Shown: positions 32,635-40,107 of the stretch, piece by piece
Position numbering within the stretch: position 1 is the stretch's first letter
How the letters are laid out: each line of letters opens with the position of its first letter
Origin: Schleiferilactobacillus harbinensis DSM 16991
GTDB lineage: Bacteria > Bacillota > Bacilli > Lactobacillales > Lactobacillaceae
Length of the DNA: 40,107 nt
Assembly: GCF_000425885.1 (NCBI RefSeq)
Contig: NZ_KE384471.1
Coordinates: forward strand, 1-40,107
Reading direction: 5' to 3'
Translations under genes and position numbers: made by a program
Notes under the pieces: generated by a model
What the model saw: the letters and a program-made list of their open reading frames with translations, nothing else
The model's database searches: none
What the model was told of the DNA's origin: nothing

Positions 32635-34251
32635 CTATTTGTTTGCTGGCAGTTTGACCCGCTTATTAACCATCTTGGCTCGGCCAAACGACTTGGATTC
32701 CCAATGGCTATGGATGCCCCAGTAATAAAACAGGAGCGCGCCGATGATCAGCACTAAGAAATCATAGGGGTAATGGATCCAGTTCAAACCATTGAACTCT
32801 TGACTGCCGATCAGGGACATTACGGATAGAAAAATCAAGTACGTCAGCAGCCAGGCGCTGCCCTGGACCTGTTTTTTAGTATTCGCCCAGCCCGTCCGCC
32901 ATTCGAAGTAGAGATAGAACGGAAAGCCCAGCAGGATCACTAAGATGACTTCCACGGTAGTCGGCCATTTCGCCCAATAAGTCGCCAACGACGCCAGCAC
33001 GAAGGCCAGCGGGGCCATGATCCGCAGGTGGGCCGAGGTGACCGGGCGTTTGAAGTTCGGCGCCATTTTACGCAAAGACACGACAGTCGTGGGACCGGTC
33101 AGGTAGGCAATCAGCGTCGACGTGGAAATCACACTGGCCAGCGTACCCCAGGAACGGAACACGGATACCATGGCCATACTGAGGATGGCGTTGACCACCA
33201 TCGCCACCCGCGGTGTCCCGTAGCGGGCATCAATTTTGCCGACAAAATGGGGAATGTGATTGTTCCCCGCCATGGCCTGCAACGCCCGACCGGTGGAGGC
33301 GACAAACGACACGCCGGTACCAAATGGCGAAACAAAGGCATCCATGTAAAGCAGGACAGACAACCAATTCAGACCCAGCAGGACGGCCAGATCGGCAAAT
33401 GGCGAATTGAAGTTGATCCCTTGCCAGCCGTATTTCGCCAGCTGGTGGGGCGGCATCGCCGTGATGAACGTGCTTTGCAAGAGGATATACAAGACCGCAC
33501 TGATTACCAGTGAAATGGCGATCCCTTTGCCGATATTTTTGCCCGGCTTTTTTACTTCATCGCCCATATTGATCACGGTCTGGAACGCGTTGAACGAAAA
33601 GATGATCCCGGATACCGAGGTCGCCGCGAAAATCGGTGCAGTGCCGTAAGGCATGAACGCCTGGACCGTGTGGCCGTAATTGCCGGGGTGAAACCCGGAA
33701 ATCGTCAGCATGATGATCGTCAACAGCGGCACGCCGACCTTGAACACCGAAATAAAACTGGTGAAGCGGGTCAGCAAGGTCACGGACCAATAATTCAGCA
33801 GCGTGAACACGACGATGAACGCGAAGACCACCAACAGCCCCACCGTAGTGATCGTCCCGTTTTGCAGAAAACCGCGGGTGAAGCGGGCCCAGGACCAGGG
33901 CCAAGAGGCCATATATTGCACCGCGGCCACGGCTTCGATGGGAATCAGGGTGATCAGCGACACCCAGTTGGCCCAGGCGGCGATGAAGCCCAGTAACGAC
34001 CCATGAGTGTACTGGGCATATTTGCTCATGCCCCCGGATTCGGGAAACATTGTCCCCAGTTCGATGTAATTGTAGGCGATGGTGCCGATCACCACCGCGC
34101 CGATGACCCAGGAGATGAGTGCTGCCGGCCCGGCGACCTTCGCCGCTTCCCAGGCCCCGAACAACCAGCCGGAGCCGATGAGCGACCCCAGTCCGAGCAT
34201 CACGAGTTGAAATAAACTGATCAGTTCTGTTTGTTTCTTCTTTGCTGCCAT
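32635..34251 (-). CDS. APC-superfamily amino acid permease
   Basis: A 538-residue membrane transporter with 12-14 hydrophobic segments. The first helix carries the APC substrate/cation motif LGLGSLIGSGWLFGAW, followed by YIELGTMFPESGGMSKYAQYTHG, the family motif after helix 2. FSFNAFQTVINMGDEVKKPGKNIGKGI and VSPFGTGVSFVASTGRALQAMA are further conserved blocks. Substrate is not predictable; aspartate/glutamate or amine exchangers are nearest in my judgement. ATG at 34249-34251 has GGAGGG 13 bases ahead, somewhat far. The frame extends upstream to 34362 without support. Confidence 0.88.
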   Translation of the reverse strand: MAAKKKQTELISLFQLVMLGLGSLIGSGWLFGAWEAAKVAGPAALISWVIGAVVIGTIAYNYIELGTMFPESGGMSKYAQYTHGSLLGFIAAWANWVSLITLIPIEAVAAVQYMASWPWSWARFTRGFLQNGTITTVGLLVVFAFIVVFTLLNYWSVTLLTRFTSFISVFKVGVPLLTIIMLTISGFHPGNYGHTVQAFMPYGTAPIFAATSVSGIIFSFNAFQTVINMGDEVKKPGKNIGKGIAISLVISAVLYILLQSTFITAMPPHQLAKYGWQGINFNSPFADLAVLLGLNWLSVLLYMDAFVSPFGTGVSFVASTGRALQAMAGNNHIPHFVGKIDARYGTPRVAMVVNAILSMAMVSVFRSWGTLASVISTSTLIAYLTGPTTVVSLRKMAPNFKRPVTSAHLRIMAPLAFVLASLATYWAKWPTTVEVILVILLGFPFYLYFEWRTGWANTKKQVQGSAWLLTYLIFLSVMSLIGSQEFNGLNWIHYPYDFLVLIIGALLFYYWGIHSHWESKSFGRAKMVNKRVKLPANK

Positions 34252-34407
34252 ATTTTCTGAAAAACCCTCCAAAATGTAACTGCCTAAAAAAGAATCAGTC
34301 TTGCCCAGTGTAACATGTCCCGCTTGGTTATCGGTCCCAAGTCCCTTTTTCCCTGCCCGCATTCGTGGTCCAATAAGGGTATCACCTTTGCAGAAAGGAT
34401 TTTAACC

Positions 34408-34953
34408 ATGCTCGTTAACGTGATCCTGGCTTTTCTCTTCCTCTTCGCGATTTTTCGCGGCTGGTCCCGGGGTATCGTCGCTCAACTGGTGCATCTCGGC
34501 GGCAGCCTGCTGCTGTTCTTCATCGCTTGGTGGTACAACAAACCCGTCGGCGAGTGGCTCAGCGGCCTCTGGACCAAGTCCCATCCCGAAAGCACGGCCT
34601 TTGCCGGGGCAGCGGGCAATGTCATCGCCTTTTATCTGATCATGACCATCGGCGGCTTGATCATTTGGTGGATCACCCGCCGGACCCGCTGGTTTACGAA
34701 ATTTCCCGTCGTCCACCAAATCAACGCCTTGCTCGGCGCCCTGCTCACTTTAGTCATGACGGTCATCTTCGTCACCTTGACCCTGGCGGTGCTCAGCCGC
34801 TGGCCGAATAACGACCTGCAACTGGCCATTCTCAATTCTTCCTGGGCCCAATGGCTCCTGACCCAATCGCAAATCGTGTGGCGGGACGTCTTGGCTTGGC
34901 TGTTCCACGTTTCGGCCAATGATCTGACTATGGCCTTTGCCCTCTTGCCGTAA
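34408..34953 (+). CDS. CvpA family membrane protein
   Basis: A 181-residue protein with four transmembrane segments (about 3-20, 30-47, 70-90, 105-128), typical of the CvpA family. It starts MLVNVILAFLFLFAIFRGWSRGI, and the helix-1 GWSRG turn and the LGALLTLVMTVIFV helix are characteristic. CvpA is linked to colicin V production in E. coli; in Firmicutes its role is envelope-related and not well defined. ATG at 34408 has AAAGGA eight bases ahead; the longer frame from 34315 lacks support. It reads toward gatD, 81 bases away. Confidence 0.85.
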   Translation: MLVNVILAFLFLFAIFRGWSRGIVAQLVHLGGSLLLFFIAWWYNKPVGEWLSGLWTKSHPESTAFAGAAGNVIAFYLIMTIGGLIIWWITRRTRWFTKFPVVHQINALLGALLTLVMTVIFVTLTLAVLSRWPNNDLQLAILNSSWAQWLLTQSQIVWRDVLAWLFHVSANDLTMAFALLP

Positions 34954-35034
34954 AAGCAAAACAGGTGCAAGACAGGCCGCTTCGTGGTAGAGTACAATCT
35001 AAGTTGAACAGCGTTGAAGGGGGTTAAACACCAC

Positions 35035-35721
35035 ATGGCAGAACCAATCAAAATTGCGTATCTGTACGAGGATCTAATGAATACTTACGGTGATTCCGGG
35101 GACGTCAAGATCCTGCGCTTCCTGTTGAAGCAGCAGGGCTATGACACCACGGTGACCAACGTCAGTTTAGGCGACGACTTTGACGCCAATGATTACGACT
35201 TCCTATTTTTCGGCGGCGGTCAAGACTTCGAACAGACCGTGGTGGCCAAGGACTTGCAACGGCACCGGGAAACCATCAAGGATTACATTGAAGCCGGCAA
35301 ACCGATGCTGTGCATCTGCGGTGGCTACCAGTTCCTGGGTACCTACTACAAGATGAGCGACGGCACGGTGATCAAGTGCCTGAATATTTTGCCGCTGCAC
35401 ACCGTCTTCAAGGCCGATGCCCGAATGATCGGCGATACCAAATTCATTACGCAATTTGGGCCGGCCCAGGCCTTCGAGAATCACTCCGGCCGGACGTACT
35501 TTGATGACCAGGACAAGCTGAAGCCCTTCGGCACGATGATTGAAGGCTATGGCAACAACCCGGATGACCACACCGAGGGCATGCGTTATAAAAACGTCAT
35601 CGGCAGCTACTCCCATGGGCCGCTGCTGAAGAACTTGAACATCGCGGAAGGCATCATGAAGCTGATCATCCAAAATCATCAGAATCGATTAGCCCACAGC
35701 AAAGAAGCCGTCATGGCGTAA
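35035..35721 (+). CDS. gatD: Lipid II isoglutaminyl synthase, glutamine amidotransferase subunit
   Basis: Provides ammonia from glutamine for MurT, which amidates the alpha-carboxyl of D-Glu in lipid II. The 228-residue protein is a CobB/CobQ-like class I amidotransferase: MLCICGGYQFLG with catalytic C95, and SYSHGPLLKN with H194. The N-terminal IAYLYEDLMNTYGDSGDVKIL is also characteristic. ATG at 35035 follows AAGGGGG 11 bases upstream; TTG at 35014 also opens the frame. The usual partner murT is not adjacent: upstream is CvpA. The last 34 bases of the window duplicate part of this gene (35288-35321) exactly. Confidence 0.92.
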   Translation: MAEPIKIAYLYEDLMNTYGDSGDVKILRFLLKQQGYDTTVTNVSLGDDFDANDYDFLFFGGGQDFEQTVVAKDLQRHRETIKDYIEAGKPMLCICGGYQFLGTYYKMSDGTVIKCLNILPLHTVFKADARMIGDTKFITQFGPAQAFENHSGRTYFDDQDKLKPFGTMIEGYGNNPDDHTEGMRYKNVIGSYSHGPLLKNLNIAEGIMKLIIQNHQNRLAHSKEAVMA

Positions 35722-35762
35722 AAAAACAGCGTTCAGAGAAATTTCTCTGGGCGCTGTTTTTG
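35721..35762. terminator. Bidirectional terminator between gatD and the WxL gene
   Basis: An A6-CAGCG arm pairs with CGCTG-T5 on the right, with an inner CAGAGAAATTTCTCTG self-complementary segment. It lies in the 49 bases between two converging genes. Confidence 0.82.
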
Positions 35763-35770
35763 ACTGTGCA

Positions 35771-38700
35771 CTATTTCAGGGTGCTGCCGCCATCATCAGG
35801 AGTCATGGTGTAGGTCACCGTGGCCTGGTACTTGCCGCCGGTGAAACCGCTGAAGCCGCCGCCGTTATCTCCCACGGTGAAGGTCGTGTTGCCGACATTG
35901 CGCCGATAACCTGCCGGGTACTTGCCGCCAGGACGGGTGAGAATTTTGGTTGGGGAACCACCGGCGGTCACCGTACCGTTGGCCGGCGTACTGCCTGTGG
36001 TTAGGTCGTTGAACGTGATGGTGGAGCCGCTGATGCTGCCGGTACCGCCCACCGGACGGAACCCGCTCATCTGCGCATACAGATACCAAGGATCCCGGGT
36101 GGGTGAATCCGGGTCAATGGGTTCGACCGCCCGATTGTCAAACGCTTCGAAGTAGGCATTATCCTGTTGATCAGCAGGCAGCGCTTGGGCTGTCCCTACG
36201 GCGGTACTGGGCAATTGACCAAAGTCCAAGTCCGGCACATGAAGCAGGCCATAGGTGTTGTCACCGCCCGAATAAAGGTAAACGGCATTAGACCCCAACG
36301 TGATCGGTGTACCGCTCTCGGTTGTCGCCGAGAAAGTAGACCGGATCACTTGTTGAGCAGGAATGTTGGCGGCACTTGTGTTAGGCACATTGAGCGTGTA
36401 CATGATTTCTAGCACTTGACCGTTTAGGAGGCCGCCATTAATACCAGGACCATAAATCACATGGGTAAAGTTGGTGATCGCCGGATTGCTGGTATCGATT
36501 CCTGCGGTCGAACCCGTTGTAAATGGCGCCGAGCCAAGCGCAGGCATTCCCCCTGCTTTAGTCACCGTCATTGACGACTTGGTAGTTCGCCCGGTCTCGC
36601 CGAAAGCTGTTGCTCCCGGACTGAGGGTAAAGTACGGATGCGCTGGATCGTTAGTTTTCGGCATATCCACTGATACCTTGACATTTTTCAGCAAGCCAAA
36701 GGGCGGCGTTGTTGGAATAACGACACGGGCCCGCATCCGAACTTGATCCGTAGGCTGAACGTAGCCGCGAATCGAGTCATAGGGACTGACATAATTGTAA
36801 TAATCATTGGGGACGAAGGTGCCCGCCCCAATCTTATTTTTATATTCTTGCCAGGTATACATTCCATAATGATCCGGATCAGTCACGATACTCTGGTTGA
36901 CCTTAATCTGGTCATATCCATCAGGTACTACATTGACGATTTGCTGGGCATCAACGTTGCTGGTGTATTGGGTCCCCTTGTACGTATAGGTAATCGTCGT
37001 CCGCACAGTGATCACGTGGGGCCCAACACTGTTAGCGACCCCCAGCGTACCACTGCTGTCCGGTACAGTGTGGTCCGCTTGGTCATTGACGGTGAACGCG
37101 AAGGCGTGCGGCCCCGGTGCCTCAGCCGAGTTATCCGGATTGGTCGTCTTAGTCCACGTTCCGGTCTTGCCCGGATTATTGTCCGTCAAATCGCCCACGG
37201 TCACAGTGCTGTCACTGCCTACCCCGGCGGCGACTTTGCCGCCAACAGCCATTGCTGGCAGCCAGTTGGCCGTCCAATTGCCGTCAATCGTGATGCCCTT
37301 GGCGAGCTGAGCAGCAGTCACGTTGTACACTCGATTCGTCAAATTGATCGTCGGCATGAACCGCTTTTGCAGCACATAGAGGGTGGCCGGCCGAATATAA
37401 GCCCCGTCGCCCATGAAACCGGAATACCGTACTTGCAGGTTATCCTTGAAATTGTTGCCGACGGTGGGCAGCGTCGTAATTGCGTTGCCCTGATTATCCT
37501 TGACGTCGGTACTCACCGCCTTGACCGTTTGGGCTAACGTGCCCGTATTGGCATACACTTGGTCAGGGGTGTTCAAGGCTGGCTTATTGCCCCAGTTGGC
37601 AGGATCCGTGTCCGCGTCTGCTGTTTCAAAATTCGAGTAATAATTGACGACTCGGGCAAACCGGGAGGTACTGACAACATCCGTATCTTTCCGCGGCGTG
37701 TACGCCGGATAAGGCAGCATGGTGTTTTGGTTTGGCAAATCACCCGCCAGTAAACCGCCCGTCGACGCCATGTCCAAGGTGGCACTGCGCTGATCGTAAC
37801 TCTTTGAACCATCGCGGGTGGGCAAAGCAGCGGAACTGGGTGTGTTCTTAGGCGGCAATAGGACCACCTCCCACGGCTTGATCGTCCCGCTATCGCTCAC
37901 GTTAGTATTATCGATATTCATTTTGTTGTCCCAGTCAAAGGGGGACACATAAGAATTCCAACTATTCATAGCGACGGAGAAATTAATATTACCGCCCACT
38001 TTGCCCTCATCAGCCCAATACATTCGGTTATTGGCCTCTTGCTTGGGATCCTGATTCCAGCGCATGGCGGCAGGGATTGAATTGAAGTACGTATCATTAG
38101 ACGGTGTAGCTGCTTGTTTCCACAAATATCCAGGATCCGTGGCATGCGCATCGGTATAATACGTTGATTTGATCAAAGCCCGATCCATCGGTGTGTTATG
38201 CGGGCCAAAATTGTCATAGGCGGTAACCACATTATTATTGTCGTCCGTTGCTGCAGTCACTGGCTTGGGATCAACTAATTGATCGCTCCCCACGATGTCC
38301 ATGGACAAATTGTACTGATGGTTGACCTGTGCTGATGGCATTAAAAAGCCCTTTGTGAGCGTTTGTTTGGGCGAATGATCATCTAAATTCCCGTCGTATT
38401 TATCCATATCGATGAAGAAGTTGACGAAACAAGAGCCAGCAAAACCATCTTGCGAAATAATGTTAGTGACGCCATTAACAAGAGTCTTCCAATAAAACGG
38501 AAAAGAGTTGGGCATACTATTGAGTGAGTATAGGGCATCCAGTAGCGAATACGTAAAGGGATAACCATAACTGTAATTATGTGTTGTAAGATCCTCCCCC
38601 GGTGACCAGAGGCTTTGGCTGGTAATAGTACCAGCATCCAAATACGAATTAACTTGATACTGCGATTTCAACAAATCATAGGCGCCATTATTCCCTGGCT

Positions 38701-39868
38701 GCCAGGTCTTCTGCGCCGCGGCTGGCACCACCGGATAATTGTTTTCTTTGAATGTGCCGCTTTGCCAAGAATTACCCGTGTACGTTTTGACATTGTTCTG
38801 ATAATCCCGCAAATCCTGCTGGATCAGACTCTTTATTTTTGCATCTGTTAAATCTTTTGCGGCTGGAACGGCTTTGCGGTAAGCCGCCAAATCAACCGTG
38901 CTGGGGACTGCTGGTTGCGCCCCCGTTACTTTACTGGTATGTGTGGTGCCATAGGGTGCAATACCGCGCATATTGACCATCGACCCAATCCCAATGTCCG
39001 AGGGAATGTCTTCGACATTGACCGGAATTCCCTTTACTTTGAGATAGAAAACGTTGGGGTGATGGGCATCCAAATACACTGTATGATCGAATTGCATCGG
39101 CACATAGATACGGGAAACATATCTAGTCATCCGCGGCACATCAATGGCTAGCTTAAAATAAGCCCGATCCCAAACAATGGCTTTTGAGATTGCGGCCGCG
39201 TTGACCCCCTTCTCCATTTTGAACCGCACCATGACACCGTAATTACCGAACAACAAATTCTCTAATGCCGAATTACTGCCGCTTGTCCCATAACGCGCAC
39301 TACCATTGACAGCATTGTTAGTTTCATCCCAATTTTTATAGACCATCACGTGCACGTTAACGGTCCCGACGGCCTGCAAAAAGTGTCCTTTATAGGCTTC
39401 TTCCCCAGATTGCAAATCAGGCACCCAAACATTGCCGTTTTTCTTTTGCATGTCCGTCTGTGAATCATTAAAGCTCATTGGTACTGCATTGCGGCGATAA
39501 ACTAGTTTGAAATCCGAGGTTACTGGATCCAAATGGCGGAAGCCGCCGATGCTGTCAGAATACGCCGGATCGTAAGGTGTCAAACCCGTTAATGGATAAA
39601 CGGCAATGGGCGACTGCATGGGCGTAGTGACTCCCGCCGGGGCAATCCCGCTGGCCACATTGCCATTTCCGTCAGGAGCTACGCCATCAGCAATACTCGG
39701 TATATTCACCGCCGGCTTGGTCGTGTCAGTCGGATCCTTCAAATCCAAATTCTCCGCCTGGACAGTTCCCCTAGAACATCCAACAAAAATCAACATCGCA
39801 ATCAGTGCAAAAAAAATCGAAAAGAGACGCCTCTGTCCCCGCCAGCGTCTTGTGCAATATGTATTCAT
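35771..39868 (-). CDS. Large WxL-domain cell-surface protein
   Basis: A 1365-residue exported protein. The N terminus has a basic region and a hydrophobic core ending LIFVGC31SRGTVQA, so either a lipobox (cleavage before C31) or a signal peptidase I site after A38. The middle is a long, strand-rich region with many N, D, T and P residues, without LPXTG or obvious repeats. The C-terminal 150 or so residues resemble a WxL domain: PDLDFGQLPSTAVGT, DNRAVEPIDP, WYL at 1261-1263 and a degenerate YTM at 1353-1355. WxL domains bind peptidoglycan non-covalently. GGGGAGG lies ten or so bases ahead of the ATG. No partner DUF916/DUF3324 WxL-cluster gene is visible. The 5' half is more AT-rich than its neighbours, suggesting horizontal origin. 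Confidence 0.85.
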   Translation of the reverse strand: MNTYCTRRWRGQRRLFSIFFALIAMLIFVGCSRGTVQAENLDLKDPTDTTKPAVNIPSIADGVAPDGNGNVASGIAPAGVTTPMQSPIAVYPLTGLTPYDPAYSDSIGGFRHLDPVTSDFKLVYRRNAVPMSFNDSQTDMQKKNGNVWVPDLQSGEEAYKGHFLQAVGTVNVHVMVYKNWDETNNAVNGSARYGTSGSNSALENLLFGNYGVMVRFKMEKGVNAAAISKAIVWDRAYFKLAIDVPRMTRYVSRIYVPMQFDHTVYLDAHHPNVFYLKVKGIPVNVEDIPSDIGIGSMVNMRGIAPYGTTHTSKVTGAQPAVPSTVDLAAYRKAVPAAKDLTDAKIKSLIQQDLRDYQNNVKTYTGNSWQSGTFKENNYPVVPAAAQKTWQPGNNGAYDLLKSQYQVNSYLDAGTITSQSLWSPGEDLTTHNYSYGYPFTYSLLDALYSLNSMPNSFPFYWKTLVNGVTNIISQDGFAGSCFVNFFIDMDKYDGNLDDHSPKQTLTKGFLMPSAQVNHQYNLSMDIVGSDQLVDPKPVTAATDDNNNVVTAYDNFGPHNTPMDRALIKSTYYTDAHATDPGYLWKQAATPSNDTYFNSIPAAMRWNQDPKQEANNRMYWADEGKVGGNINFSVAMNSWNSYVSPFDWDNKMNIDNTNVSDSGTIKPWEVVLLPPKNTPSSAALPTRDGSKSYDQRSATLDMASTGGLLAGDLPNQNTMLPYPAYTPRKDTDVVSTSRFARVVNYYSNFETADADTDPANWGNKPALNTPDQVYANTGTLAQTVKAVSTDVKDNQGNAITTLPTVGNNFKDNLQVRYSGFMGDGAYIRPATLYVLQKRFMPTINLTNRVYNVTAAQLAKGITIDGNWTANWLPAMAVGGKVAAGVGSDSTVTVGDLTDNNPGKTGTWTKTTNPDNSAEAPGPHAFAFTVNDQADHTVPDSSGTLGVANSVGPHVITVRTTITYTYKGTQYTSNVDAQQIVNVVPDGYDQIKVNQSIVTDPDHYGMYTWQEYKNKIGAGTFVPNDYYNYVSPYDSIRGYVQPTDQVRMRARVVIPTTPPFGLLKNVKVSVDMPKTNDPAHPYFTLSPGATAFGETGRTTKSSMTVTKAGGMPALGSAPFTTGSTAGIDTSNPAITNFTHVIYGPGINGGLLNGQVLEIMYTLNVPNTSAANIPAQQVIRSTFSATTESGTPITLGSNAVYLYSGGDNTYGLLHVPDLDFGQLPSTAVGTAQALPADQQDNAYFEAFDNRAVEPIDPDSPTRDPWYLYAQMSGFRPVGGTGSISGSTITFNDLTTGSTPANGTVTAGGSPTKILTRPGGKYPAGYRRNVGNTTFTVGDNGGGFSGFTGGKYQATVTYTMTPDDGGSTLK

Positions 39869-40073
39869 ATGTTTTCCTCCCCAAAAAGCATTGGAATGAG
39901 TCCACCAAAAACGTACTGCTCGAATGCGAGTTGTATACTCACGTGTACCAAGTTCAGAATACCACAGGGCATATTGAAACGGTAGTTATAAAACAGAAAA
40001 AGTATTCGTAAATACTCATATATTCAGCACTTCCGGCTCATTTGTCTAGCTAATCAGCGGGTCAAGAAATCCG
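39869..40073. other. AT-rich upstream region of the WxL gene
   Basis: It contains the ribosome-binding site and a small inverted repeat AGTATT-CGTA-AATACT (40001-40016). Promoter candidates on the minus strand are weak, for example TATAAC near 39987. The base composition is lower in GC than in most of the window. Confidence 0.45.
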
Positions 40074-40107
40074 TTGAAGCCGGCAAACCGATGCTGTGCA
40101 TCTGCGG
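40074..40107 (+). pseudogene. Partial second copy of gatD (5'-truncated, runs off the window)
   Basis: These 34 bases are identical to 35288-35321, covering the EAGKPMLCICG active-site region of GatD. The preceding 20 or so bases are diverged but alignable (TCAAG then seven variable bases). No gatD N-terminal sequence precedes it, as the WxL upstream region lies there. It is either a truncated fragment or the start of a longer duplicated segment continuing beyond 40107. The stop and length cannot be seen. Confidence 0.6.

Overview
This window looks like chromosomal DNA of a GC-rich member of the Lactobacillaceae. The genus is not provable from the sequence; a Schleiferilactobacillus-like organism fits the base composition and gene content. 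The clues are a dual-specificity phosphoketolase, a glgBCDAP glycogen operon, a WxL-type surface protein, DUF1129 and DUF951 proteins, and the rsmG-noc-soj-parB-DUF951-ychF-DUF1129-guaB order typical of the oriC-proximal arm in lactobacilli. Gene functions are assigned from motifs and remembered family features; no database search was run.

Layout. 1-283 is the end of an IS21-family element (istB 3' end plus terminal repeats). 474-4057 holds xfp (phosphoketolase) with its terminator, promoter and a palindromic operator, followed by a GntR/HutC-type regulator gene. 4184-6514 is a coupled murE-racemase pair. 6515-18850 is a carbohydrate storage region: a GH13_20 neopullulanase-like gene, a small plus-strand island (ClbS/DfsB-like, MazG-like, YdcF-like), then the glgB-C-D-A-P operon on the minus strand. 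19022-22201 is a two-component system overlapping a D,D-carboxypeptidase gene. 22738-30409 (minus) runs rsmG-noc-soj-parB-DUF951-ychF-DUF1129-guaB and a small hypothetical gene. 30510-35721 holds a GNAT acetyltransferase, a DUF4430 lipoprotein paired with an ECF S-component, a hypothetical protein, an APC permease, a CvpA-family protein and gatD. 35771-39868 is one 1365-residue WxL-domain surface protein. The last 34 bases repeat an internal piece of gatD exactly.

How the genes may work together. A 14-nt near-identical palindrome (13 of 14 positions) sits upstream of both xfp and the glycogen operon. Its TGGT(N4)ACCA form resembles HutC-subfamily GntR operators, and a HutC-type regulator gene lies directly upstream of xfp. 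I infer a small regulon joining glycogen turnover to the phosphoketolase shunt. murE, the racemase, the carboxypeptidase with its two-component system, and gatD all act on peptidoglycan.

Most unusual content. Two families of long, structured intergenic repeats occur twice each. Family B (6571-6735 and 22441-22621) folds into a four-helix element with compensatory base changes, a conserved internal loop and a conserved bulged T. Family A (3222-3334 and 22291-22416) is a long double hairpin, also with compensatory changes. A2 and B2 are adjacent, and A and B2 share an apical loop sequence. These are candidates for an undescribed structured RNA or palindromic mobile element.
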